DNA of 25,195 nucleotides from Nitrospinaceae bacterium. GTDB lineage: Bacteria > Nitrospinota > Nitrospinia > Nitrospinales > VA-1. The notes under the pieces were generated by a model. The model had not been told where the DNA came from. It did not search any database and saw only the letters and a list, made by a program, of their open reading frames with translations. The stretch is from assembly GCA_029261435.1 (NCBI GenBank), contig JAJDBI010000196.1, positions 1-25,195 of the forward strand, read 5' to 3'. Of the stretch, positions 1 to 6,992 are shown in pieces (position 1 is the stretch's first letter; each line of letters starts with the position of its first letter). Both the position numbers and the translations under genes were made by a program.

Positions 1-12
1 GGAGGCGACCCC

Positions 13-660
13 ATGTTCAGTGGAATAGTGCAATCAGTGGGAACGATTGGTGAGTTTTTTCAACAAAACGAAGGAGCTGTGCTGGTTGTGAATACGGAAG
101 AAGAGTTTTCCGGGTTCGAGGATGGTGAGAGCATTGCTGTGAATGGAGTTTGTTTGACGGTTGTGGATTCCACACAGACAAGTTTTAAACTGGATTTGAG
201 TACCGAAACTCTCAATCGAACCAGTTTTAAAAATGTATTAAAAGGAGACAAGGTTAACCTTGAACGGTCTCTCACTCCTTCAACAAAAATCAGTGGACAT
301 TTTGTCAGTGGACATATTGATCGTGTTGGTGAAATCGTGGACATTGAGGAGAAACCGGGCGAGGTCTTGTTTCGGTTTTCCCATCCAAAGGAACTAGGTT
401 CCTTCATCATGGAAAAGGGTTCCATTGCTCTGGATGGAATCAGCTTGACTGTTTTTGATTGTAAAGATAACAGGTTTACGGTTTCCATCATTCCTTTTAC
501 CTTGGAACATACGAACCTGGGTGCCAGAAAAATTGGCGATTTAATAAATATTGAATGTGATATGATAGGGAAATACGTGTTCAAAGCCTGTGAAACCTTG
601 TTGCAACCGGGTGAGAAGAAACCTTCTCTTGATTTTCTCCGGCAACAGGGTTTCTCATAG
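13..660 (+). CDS. ribE: Riboflavin synthase, alpha chain
   Basis: This 215-residue protein catalyses the last step of riboflavin synthesis, dismutation of two 6,7-dimethyl-8-ribityllumazines. It shows the two tandem lumazine-binding repeats of the family. The N-terminus MFSGIVQSVG is the classic opening; the first repeat has NGVCLTV at about residues 44-50, and the second starts near HFVSGHIDRVG (96-106) and carries DGISLTV (141-147). Length is normal for the family. The ATG is preceded by GGAGG at bases 1-5 with 7-base spacing, so the gene is complete even though it sits at the left edge. Twelve bases separate it from ribBA, and the run ribE-ribBA-ribH is a standard riboflavin operon. A ribD-like gene probably lies just outside the window (inference). 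Confidence 0.97.
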   Translation: MFSGIVQSVGTIGEFFQQNEGAVLVVNTEEEFSGFEDGESIAVNGVCLTVVDSTQTSFKLDLSTETLNRTSFKNVLKGDKVNLERSLTPSTKISGHFVSGHIDRVGEIVDIEEKPGEVLFRFSHPKELGSFIMEKGSIALDGISLTVFDCKDNRFTVSIIPFTLEHTNLGARKIGDLINIECDMIGKYVFKACETLLQPGEKKPSLDFLRQQGFS

Positions 661-672
661 AAAAAGGAAGTC

Positions 673-1884
673 ATGGAAAAAGTATTCAGCACAATAGAAG
701 AAGCAATTGTAGATATCCAGCAGGGGAAAATGATCGTCATTGTGGATGATGAGGATCGCGAGAATGAAGGTGACCTGATGGTTGCCGCTGAGAAAGCTAC
801 CCCGGAACTAATAAACTTCATGGCTAAATTCGGTCGTGGTCTGATTTGTCTTACTTTGACGGAAAGCAGAACTAGTGAACTGGGGTTGAACATGATGGTC
901 GATGATAATCAGTCAGCCTTTGAAACTCCATTTACAGTTTCCATCGATGCCAGAAGTGGCGTTTCAACAGGGATTTCAGCTGCGGACAGGGCGCATACAA
1001 TTAAAGTTGCGATTGATCCGGAATCTTCCAGAGGGGATTTGGTTAAGCCGGGACATATTTTTCCATTACGGGCGAAAAATGGTGGTGTGCTGGTTCGCAT
1101 GGGGCAGACTGAGGCTTCGGTGGATATTGCGCGTATTGCTGGTTTACAACCTTATGGCGTGATTTGTGAAATTATGAATGACGATGGAACTATGGCGAGG
1201 GTTTCCCATCTCACAGAATTTATAAAAGAACATGATTTGAAAATGATCACCACCAAAGACCTTGCCGAGTACAGACTCAAGAAGGAGGCATTGGTGGAAG
1301 AGGTCACCTCCACTATTCTACCGACCCATTCGGGTGAGTTTCGTTCTGTTGTCTTCAAGAATATTTTGAACGACCAGACACATATTGCATTGGTAAAGGG
1401 AGAGGTTCAGGCTGATGAACCGACATTAGTCAGGGTTCATTCGCAATGCCTGACAGGAGATGTTTTTGGTTCTTACCGATGTGATTGCGGAGAGCAATTG
1501 AAAAAATCCATGGAAATGATTGATCAGGAAGGCAAGGGGGTTCTGCTTTACTTGTATCAAGAAGGACGTGGGATAGGAATCGTCAACAAAATGAAGGCTT
1601 ACGCCTTACAGGATGAAGGAAAAGACACCGTTCAAGCCAATGAAGAACTTGGGTTTAAGCCTGATCTGCGCGACTATGGTATTGGTGCTCAGATCCTTCG
1701 CAAACTGGGACTCGGAAAAATCCGGATTATGACGAACAACCCCAGGAAGATTGTTGGACTTGAAGGGTATGGTCTGCAAATGGTGGAAAGAGTGTCTATT
1801 GAAGTGCAGGCTAAAAAAGACAACATCAAATACCTTCGGACCAAGCAGGAAAAAATGGGCCATATGTTTTCAAATATTAAATGA
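673..1884 (+). CDS. ribBA: Bifunctional DHBP synthase / GTP cyclohydrolase II
   Basis: This 403-residue fusion feeds both branches of riboflavin synthesis. Residues 1 to about 200 are the RibB domain (3,4-dihydroxy-2-butanone 4-phosphate synthase), with the acidic loop DDEDRENEGDL at 25-35 and GHIFPLRAKNGGV at 127-139. Residues from about 205 on are the RibA domain (GTP cyclohydrolase II). Its zinc cysteines are visible as C259, C270 and C272 in HSQCLTG and YRCDCGEQL, followed by QEGRGIG (296-302), DLRDYGIGAQ (331-340) and MTNNPRK (353-359). All expected motifs of both halves are present, so both activities are likely intact. AAGGAAG at 664-670 is the Shine-Dalgarno. Only 9 bases separate its stop from ribH. 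Confidence 0.97.
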   Translation: MEKVFSTIEEAIVDIQQGKMIVIVDDEDRENEGDLMVAAEKATPELINFMAKFGRGLICLTLTESRTSELGLNMMVDDNQSAFETPFTVSIDARSGVSTGISAADRAHTIKVAIDPESSRGDLVKPGHIFPLRAKNGGVLVRMGQTEASVDIARIAGLQPYGVICEIMNDDGTMARVSHLTEFIKEHDLKMITTKDLAEYRLKKEALVEEVTSTILPTHSGEFRSVVFKNILNDQTHIALVKGEVQADEPTLVRVHSQCLTGDVFGSYRCDCGEQLKKSMEMIDQEGKGVLLYLYQEGRGIGIVNKMKAYALQDEGKDTVQANEELGFKPDLRDYGIGAQILRKLGLGKIRIMTNNPRKIVGLEGYGLQMVERVSIEVQAKKDNIKYLRTKQEKMGHMFSNIK

Positions 1885-1893
1885 ACCTCTTGC

Positions 1894-2358
1894 ATGGCTA
1901 AATATATCGAGGGTGATCAGAACGCCGAAGGGCTCCGTTTTGGAATCGTGGTGAGTCGCTTTAATGACTTTGTGACGAGCAAACTTCTTAGCGGTGCGCT
2001 TTCAACCTTTAAGGAACAGGGTGCTGCTGAAGAAAGCGTGGAAGTGGTCCGGGTTCCCGGAGCGTTTGAAATTCCACAGGCAGCGAAAAAACTTTGTTCC
2101 ACCAGAAATTTCGATGCCATCATCTGTCTTGGCTCTGTGATTAAAGGGGGAACTCCCCACTTCGAATATATTTCGGCTGAAACAAGTCGAGGAATAAATC
2201 AGGTGGGACTTGAGTTTAATATTCCTGTTTTGTTTGGCGTGTTGACGACGAATGATCTTGAACAAGCGGTAGCAAGATCGGGGCCAGATTCTTCCAATAA
2301 GGGAAGAGAAGCTGCGCTTGCCGCTGTTGAAATGGCAAATTTATACAGGAAAATTTGA
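1894..2358 (+). CDS. ribH: 6,7-dimethyl-8-ribityllumazine synthase
   Basis: A 154-residue lumazine synthase, which condenses the RibB product with the pyrimidine derived from the RibA/RibD branch to give the substrate of RibE. Recognisable family motifs are FGIVVSRFND (16-25), VPGAFEIP (54-61) and GSVIKGGTPHFEYIS (80-94), which contains the catalytic His at about residue 89. No convincing Shine-Dalgarno lies in the 9 bases after the ribBA stop, so translation probably depends on coupling to ribBA (inference). The stop codon TGA overlaps the Shine-Dalgarno of nusB, continuing the tight packing of this operon. Confidence 0.97.
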   Translation: MAKYIEGDQNAEGLRFGIVVSRFNDFVTSKLLSGALSTFKEQGAAEESVEVVRVPGAFEIPQAAKKLCSTRNFDAIICLGSVIKGGTPHFEYISAETSRGINQVGLEFNIPVLFGVLTTNDLEQAVARSGPDSSNKGREAALAAVEMANLYRKI

Positions 2359-2365
2359 GGAACTT

Positions 2366-2797
2366 ATGGGGAAGCGGCGTGTTGCGAGAGAGTTGGCTTT
2401 GAAGTTCCTGTATCAAAGTGAATTTAACCAGGATGATCTTGAAACGCAGATAACGCAGTTTTGCGAAAGGTCAGATACTCAAGCTGAAATCATCGAATTT
2501 ATGAGAGTTCTGGTTGAAAAGGTTTTTGCTCGCGCTGAAGAGGTTGATGTTCTTCTTAATAAATTCAGTGACCATTGGGCGCTGGAGCGTATGTCCATGG
2601 TTGATCGCAATATTTTGCGCCTGGGTATTTGCGAATTGGCATTTGCGAAAGCTACTCCTCCCAAAGTCGCTATAAACGAGGCCGTTGAGATCGCTAAAAA
2701 ATTTGGAACCGAGGATTCACCAGATTTTATCAACGGTATTCTCGATAAAGTTTTTAAAGAAACACTTAAAGGCGCTTCCTCTCCAACGGTGGACTAA
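2366..2797 (+). CDS. nusB: Transcription antitermination factor NusB
   Basis: A 143-residue helical NusB protein, which binds boxA RNA with NusE (S10) during rRNA transcription antitermination. The N-terminus MGKRRVARELALKFLYQ and the C-terminal half with RMSMVDRNILRLGICEL, PPKVAINEAVEIAKKFG and FINGILDKV match the family. The frame is open further upstream into ribH, but I chose ATG 2366. It has GAGG at 2357-2360 with 5-base spacing, the product then begins where NusB proteins normally begin, and an earlier ATG at 2318 would overlap ribH by 41 bases. The order ribH-nusB is widespread in bacteria, which supports both calls. Confidence 0.95.
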   Translation: MGKRRVARELALKFLYQSEFNQDDLETQITQFCERSDTQAEIIEFMRVLVEKVFARAEEVDVLLNKFSDHWALERMSMVDRNILRLGICELAFAKATPPKVAINEAVEIAKKFGTEDSPDFINGILDKVFKETLKGASSPTVD

Positions 2798-2805
2798 AAC
2801 CGTTC

Positions 2806-3534
2806 ATGCGTTATATTATTTTTTCTGATTTACATAGCAACCTCGAAGCCCTGAATCAGTTTGAAAAAGAGATAGAAACGATTGCTCATGACAAACTGGT
2901 TTGCCTGGGCGATATTGTGGGGTATGGAGCCGATCCAAATCCTTGCGTAGAGTGGGTGATGCGGAATACAGATATCTCAGTAGCAGGGAACCATGACTGG
3001 GCCGCTGTCAACAAAACCTCTACCGCGTATTTTAATTTAAACGCCTATGTATCGTGTCAGTGGACTCGCGATAAACTGACAGAAGAAAACAGAAAATTTC
3101 TTTACTCGCTTTCTCTAGACCATGAAGAGGGGGGAGTTTATTGGGTGCATGCCTCTCCATACGAGCCGAAAGCCTGGCATTATGTGACTTCAAAATCTGG
3201 AGGTGAGCGCCATTTCAATAGCTTTGACGCTTCCATCTGTTTTGTGGGTCATTCCCATAAGCCGGTTATTCTCGAACAAACACCCGATGGCGAAGTGATG
3301 GACTATATCGTGGATAATTGGAATATTGAACAGGAAAACCGTTATATTTTTAATGTCGGAAGCCTGGGGCAACCTAGAGACGGAAACCCGAATGCTGCTT
3401 TCATGGTTTATGATTCCGACGAAAGAACGGTGGGAATCCACCGCTTTGGATACGATCTGAATTCTACTCAGGATAAGATTCGTGAAAATGGTCTGCCTTC
3501 GGAGTCGGCCGAACGCCTGGCGCGAGGTCGATAA
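2806..3534 (+). CDS. Calcineurin-like metallophosphoesterase
   Basis: A 242-residue cytoplasmic phosphoesterase with the full set of two-metal ligand motifs: SDLHSN (D8, H10), GDIVGYG (D36), GNHDW (N62, H63), VHASP (H115) and GHSHKP (H149, H151). It resembles the YfcE/MJ0936-like group of small bacterial and archaeal phosphodiesterases and has no signal peptide or other domain. The substrate cannot be told from sequence. It starts 8 bases after nusB and is probably the last gene of the riboflavin operon, since a promoter is visible directly downstream. No strong hairpin terminator follows; only a TCCCCT/AGGGGA pair (3535-3540, 3574-3579) brackets the next promoter. Confidence 0.9.
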   Translation: MRYIIFSDLHSNLEALNQFEKEIETIAHDKLVCLGDIVGYGADPNPCVEWVMRNTDISVAGNHDWAAVNKTSTAYFNLNAYVSCQWTRDKLTEENRKFLYSLSLDHEEGGVYWVHASPYEPKAWHYVTSKSGGERHFNSFDASICFVGHSHKPVILEQTPDGEVMDYIVDNWNIEQENRYIFNVGSLGQPRDGNPNAAFMVYDSDERTVGIHRFGYDLNSTQDKIRENGLPSESAERLARGR

Positions 3535-3561
3535 TCCCCTATCATTTCTAGACGAGCTCTA

Positions 3562-3590
3562 TTGACCCTGAAAAGGGGAAATGTTATGCT
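3562..3590 (+). promoter_or_regulatory. Sigma-70 promoter for the amidase-der unit
   Basis: TTGACC (3562-3567), a 17-base spacer and TATGCT (3585-3590), with TG one base upstream of the -10 (extended -10). It matches the consensus at 5/6 and 4/6 positions. Predicted transcription start is near 3597, giving a leader of about 55 bases before the ATG at 3652. The region is flanked by the inverted pair TCCCCT (3535-3540) and AGGGGA (3574-3579), the second lying in the spacer. Confidence 0.55.
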
Positions 3591-3651
3591 TAATCAATAA
3601 CTTCAATAAAATTAACTAGTTAAGGTAAGTGGGCTTTTTTGAGGACTTGCC

Positions 3652-5247
3652 ATGTCAGTGCATCAACTTCATATGAAATTTAAAAACGCGGCGCTTGTCG
3701 TGGGTTTCGTAATTCTATGTTTGCAGACTTCTTCTGCGTGGGCAGGTAAATCTCCTTCCTCTGAGGACCTTTATTATCTGGCGCAGAAATCTTACTACCA
3801 GTTCAAGGGGGCTCCGGATAAACAACAATTTCGCCACAACTGGGAAAAAGTCATCCAACAGTTCTCGAAAGTGGTCGAGCGCCATCCTAAAAGTCCGCAG
3901 GCTTATAAAGCCGTATTCACCATGGCTCGGTTGTATCAGGGGCTGAATGGGGTATCCAAAAATGCAAAAGACTTGGATCGTGCTCTCCACTACTATAAAA
4001 AGGTTTCCCGTGATTTTTCTAAAGGGACACTGACGGATGATGCGTTGTTTGAGTCGGCTGAGATCTATCGTGATAAAAAAGATTTCTCATCCGCTGCGGG
4101 TATTTTAAAAACGATATTTGAAAAGTATCCCACCGGTGACCAGGCAAAAAAAGCTCGTCGCGAATATCAGAAGCTTGCATCTACTTCATCGGTTCTTAAA
4201 AAGACATCTGCAACTCTGCCAGTAAAGAAAAAACCACAACCGAAAACAGTCAAGGGGACTGTCTTAAAGAAACCTGCAAAACTGGTGGCTTTGGCGAAAG
4301 AGAAGAAAAAGGAACCCGTAGTCGTCAAGCAGGTTCTGGAAAAGTCCCCCAAAGATCTGAAGCCGAAAAAAGTGACTTCCAGGCCGCAATTGGCCAGTCA
4401 GAATAAAAAGTCAGTCAAGCCGGTCTCTAAAAAAAACAGGGTCGTAACCAGTAAAACCAAACCTTCTACTCAAGAACCGGTTGAAAAAGTATATTATAAA
4501 AAGAGTAAGAAGGGTAAAAAAGGCCATCTTTATGTCCCTTCTTCTGGCAGAGATAAAAAGTCTGCACCTTTAATCGTAGTGGATGCGGGGCATGGAGGCA
4601 AAGATCAGGGGGCTAAAAGTGCAGGAGGTCTCCATGAGAAGAAAGTTAATCTGACTATTGCCCGACATGTCAAAACCATATTGGTCAACCGGTTTAAGTA
4701 TCGGGTGGTGATGACTCGAAAGGATGATACGTTCATCCCTCTCAAGGAAAGAAGTGCGATTGCGAACAACCGCAATGCAGACTTGTTTGTATCCATTCAT
4801 GCCAATGCAGCAAAAAGAAAATCGGCACATGGTATAGAAACATATTTTCTGGGCACGACTCATAATGACGATGCTCTGGCGGTTGCCGCCCGGGAAAATG
4901 GTGAACTGGTTCAATCTGTCAAGGATGATCAGGTTCAGGAAATTCTGGCAAGTCTCATTACCACCACCAAGATTAATGACTCTTCGCGTCTGGCGGGAAC
5001 GGTACAGGAAAACCTTTTTAGATCCACTCGGAAAAAATTTCGCGCCTTGAAAAACCTTGGTGTTAAAGAAGGCCCGTTTTACGTTCTTCATGGTGCTGAT
5101 ATGCCCAGTATACTGGTTGAAGTCGGTTTTTTGACCAACCGGAAGGAATCCCGCATGCTTTCCAAGCCTGACTACCTTTACAGGCTGGCTTCCTCCATTG
5201 CGGAAGGTATTCATAAATACCTGCAAGATAAAGGACCATCCATTTAA
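3652..5247 (+). CDS. Exported N-acetylmuramoyl-L-alanine amidase with TPR-like N-terminus
   Basis: This 531-residue protein cleaves the amide bond between MurNAc and the stem peptide in the periplasm. A signal peptide (hydrophobic stretch about 12-25, likely cut after SAWA) opens it. Residues about 35-180 look like TPR/YbgF-type repeats (YKAVFTMARLY, DDALFESAEIY). A Lys/Pro-rich low-complexity linker follows (about 185-300). The Amidase_3 catalytic domain begins at IVVDAGHGG, with zinc ligands H314, E329 (LHEKK) and H383 (SIHAN), and catalytic E490 (ILVEVGFLTN). Known AmiC-type enzymes usually carry an AMIN domain instead of TPRs. GAGG at 3641-3644 supports ATG 3652; an internal ATG at codon 8 would also leave the signal peptide. 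The der gene follows after 9 bases. Confidence 0.92.
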   Translation: MSVHQLHMKFKNAALVVGFVILCLQTSSAWAGKSPSSEDLYYLAQKSYYQFKGAPDKQQFRHNWEKVIQQFSKVVERHPKSPQAYKAVFTMARLYQGLNGVSKNAKDLDRALHYYKKVSRDFSKGTLTDDALFESAEIYRDKKDFSSAAGILKTIFEKYPTGDQAKKARREYQKLASTSSVLKKTSATLPVKKKPQPKTVKGTVLKKPAKLVALAKEKKKEPVVVKQVLEKSPKDLKPKKVTSRPQLASQNKKSVKPVSKKNRVVTSKTKPSTQEPVEKVYYKKSKKGKKGHLYVPSSGRDKKSAPLIVVDAGHGGKDQGAKSAGGLHEKKVNLTIARHVKTILVNRFKYRVVMTRKDDTFIPLKERSAIANNRNADLFVSIHANAAKRKSAHGIETYFLGTTHNDDALAVAARENGELVQSVKDDQVQEILASLITTTKINDSSRLAGTVQENLFRSTRKKFRALKNLGVKEGPFYVLHGADMPSILVEVGFLTNRKESRMLSKPDYLYRLASSIAEGIHKYLQDKGPSI

Positions 5248-5256
5248 GGAGGAAGT

Positions 5257-6588
5257 ATGACCACCCCTATTGTTGCAATCGTTGGCAGGGCCAACGTTGG
5301 CAAATCGACGTTATTCAATAAACTCACTCATAGCCGCTCGGCGATTGTTAATGACACGCCGGGAGTGACGCGAGACAGAATGTACGGAGCCGCAGAGCTT
5401 GGCAATCGTCCTGTTTTAATCGTCGATACAGGTGGGGTTGATGTGGATTCAACCAATGAGATAGAGCTCCAAGTGGTGGAACAGGCCATGTGGGCCCGAG
5501 ACGAAGCAGACTGCGTAATTGTCGTTGTAGATAACCAGACCGGGTTGACTGGACCGGACAGAGAAATGATTTCTCAGGTTCGAAAATCGGGCAAACCTTT
5601 CTTTCTTGCTGTGAATAAGGTGGACTCTCCTTCTCAGCATTTTGTTCTTCCTGAATTCTCTAAATTAGGGCTGGAAAACACCTTTCCCGTTTCAGCGGAG
5701 CATGGGCCGGGTCTTTATGAATTAATTGAGGCGGTTTCAGAGGCCCTTCCTGACATAGAAGAGGAGTCGGGTTTCGATGAGGACGATATTCGCATAGCGG
5801 TGATTGGAAGACCCAATGTAGGAAAGTCTTCTCTAATCAATAAATTGTTGAACTCTGAGCGTTGTATTGTTTCTGATATTCCCGGAACGACTCGCGATGC
5901 AATCGACACATCTCTTGAGTGGAATGGACGCCGCTTTATTTTGATCGACACAGCAGGAATTCGACGCAAAGGTAAAACCCGTCAGATCCTGGACAAGTTC
6001 AGCATGGTCATGGCACTTAAAGCTTTAGACCGTTGTGATGTTGCGGTGCTGGTACTGGATGCCATGGAGCAGGTCAGTGACCAGGATGCTACGATTGCAG
6101 GTTATGCTCTTGACCGTGGTAAAGGGTGTCTTGTTCTGGGAAACAAATGGGACTTATCCCGCGAAAAAGAAATTTTATTTGAAGAGTTTGAAGATCGGGT
6201 GAGTCACAAGCTTCGGTTTCTGGAGTTTGCTCCAGTACTCACGGTGTCGGCAATGTCGGGGTTGCGTGTCGACAAGATCCTGCCGCAAGTGGAACAGGTT
6301 TACGAAGAGTATTCCCGAAGTATAACAACTTCATCTCTTAATGAATGTTTTGAACGTGCTATTCAGAAAAACCCCATGTCGAATTACCGGGGAAAATTTA
6401 TGAAGTTGTATTATGCCGCTCAAGTGAAGAAGCGTCCTCCTACCTTTAAATGTTTTATGAATTTTCCCGAAGGCATTCACTTTTCCTACCGTCGTTATTT
6501 GATCAATAGCCTTAGAAAAAAATTCGGGTTTGTCGGGACTCCTGTCAAGCTCATTTTATCTGGAAAAAGAAAAGGCGTTGATGTCTAA
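5257..6588 (+). CDS. der: Ribosome assembly GTPase Der (EngA)
   Basis: This 443-residue protein has the double-GTPase layout unique to Der, needed for 50S subunit maturation. GTPase domain 1 has the P-loop GRANVGKST (10-18), DTGGVD and NKVD. Domain 2 has GRPNVGKSS, DTAGIRRKGK and NKWDL. A KH-like C-terminal domain follows (YRGKFMKLYYAAQVKKRPP and FPEGIHFSYRRYLINSLRKK regions). Domain 1 carries Ala at position 12 where Pro is usual; this is unlikely to matter. AAGGAGG overlaps the amidase stop codon (5245-5253) and gives ideal spacing to ATG 5257, so both genes are probably co-transcribed. Confidence 0.97.
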   Translation: MTTPIVAIVGRANVGKSTLFNKLTHSRSAIVNDTPGVTRDRMYGAAELGNRPVLIVDTGGVDVDSTNEIELQVVEQAMWARDEADCVIVVVDNQTGLTGPDREMISQVRKSGKPFFLAVNKVDSPSQHFVLPEFSKLGLENTFPVSAEHGPGLYELIEAVSEALPDIEEESGFDEDDIRIAVIGRPNVGKSSLINKLLNSERCIVSDIPGTTRDAIDTSLEWNGRRFILIDTAGIRRKGKTRQILDKFSMVMALKALDRCDVAVLVLDAMEQVSDQDATIAGYALDRGKGCLVLGNKWDLSREKEILFEEFEDRVSHKLRFLEFAPVLTVSAMSGLRVDKILPQVEQVYEEYSRSITTSSLNECFERAIQKNPMSNYRGKFMKLYYAAQVKKRPPTFKCFMNFPEGIHFSYRRYLINSLRKKFGFVGTPVKLILSGKRKGVDV

Positions 6589-6880
6589 AAACTTCTGCAT
6601 CACTCTGCGTACTTCGCAGATAACCCTGAAAGAATATTCTCCCATCGAATTCTAAAAAATTTAACGCTCTGACTGGCTACAGTTCTAATATTTTCATGTG
6701 TCGGTTGATGTTCTTCTGCCGTGGACTTAATCGCTTTGAAATGAATTGAGTAGGAAAAATCACAGCCCTTTTTCCCTTCCGTATTTACCATGGTTTTATG
6801 TGGTAACTTGAAAAATATCCTTTATATTTATTGAATTAACGACGTATAAAGTTTTGACTTTTACCGTAAAATTTGGAATG

Positions 6881-6908
6881 TTTGTAGTTCAAAGGCATTT
6901 GTAGTTCA
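6881..6908 (+). repeat. Two copies of TTTGTAGTTCA, 17 bp apart
   Basis: Identical 11-bp copies at 6881-6891 and 6898-6908, starting 17 bp apart, about 85-110 bases upstream of the EF-G paralogue. A TTGACA overlaps the end of the second copy. Paired direct repeats in this place suggest a regulator binding site, but no regulator can be named and chance is not excluded. Confidence 0.5.
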
Positions 6909-6935
6909 TTGACAGCGGCTCTTGTTTCATGATTT

Positions 6936-6958
6936 GAGGAAGTCAGTTTAACTTCCTC
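6936..6958 (+). promoter_or_regulatory. Leader stem-loop before the EF-G paralogue
   Basis: A perfect 8-bp inverted repeat GAGGAAGT (6936-6943) and ACTTCCTC (6951-6958) with loop CAGTTTA. It ends 34 bases before the ATG at 6993 and is not followed by a T-tract, so it is not a terminator. It probably lies in the 5' untranslated region; a role in mRNA stability or translation control is possible. Confidence 0.4.
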
Positions 6959-6992
6959 GGTTGCGGGTGATCCATTTACCAGGCGAGGTAAT

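Larger units (their letters stand above)
6589..6992 (+). other. 404-base gap with repeat and leader structures, no gene
   Basis: I see no credible gene here. A 63-codon minus-strand frame at 6600-6791 has no recognisable domain and I reject it. A short perfect hairpin TCTGCG-TACTT-CGCAGA (6604-6620) lies 15 bases after der but lacks a T-tract, so it is at best a weak transcript end. The right half holds an 11-bp direct repeat, a TTGACA at 6909-6914 without a convincing -10, and an 8-bp stem-loop close to the next gene. The promoter of the EF-G paralogue must lie here but I cannot place it with confidence. Confidence 0.6.

Noticed and set aside
60..893. 277-codon minus-strand frame opposite ribE and ribBA
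   Set aside because: It is fully antisense to two clearly conserved genes, low in recognisable motifs and Ser/Phe-rich as expected of a shadow frame.
4570..5226. 218-codon minus-strand frame inside the amidase gene
   Set aside because: It lies opposite the catalytic domain with its conserved zinc motifs; no domain or Shine-Dalgarno of its own.
6604..6620. Hairpin TCTGCG-TACTT-CGCAGA after der as a terminator
   Set aside because: Only a 6-bp stem with no T-tract afterwards; kept only as a note in the gap description.
6600..6791. 63-codon minus-strand frame in the gap after der
   Set aside because: No recognisable domain and no clear ribosome site; composition like noncoding DNA. It remains possible but unsupported.
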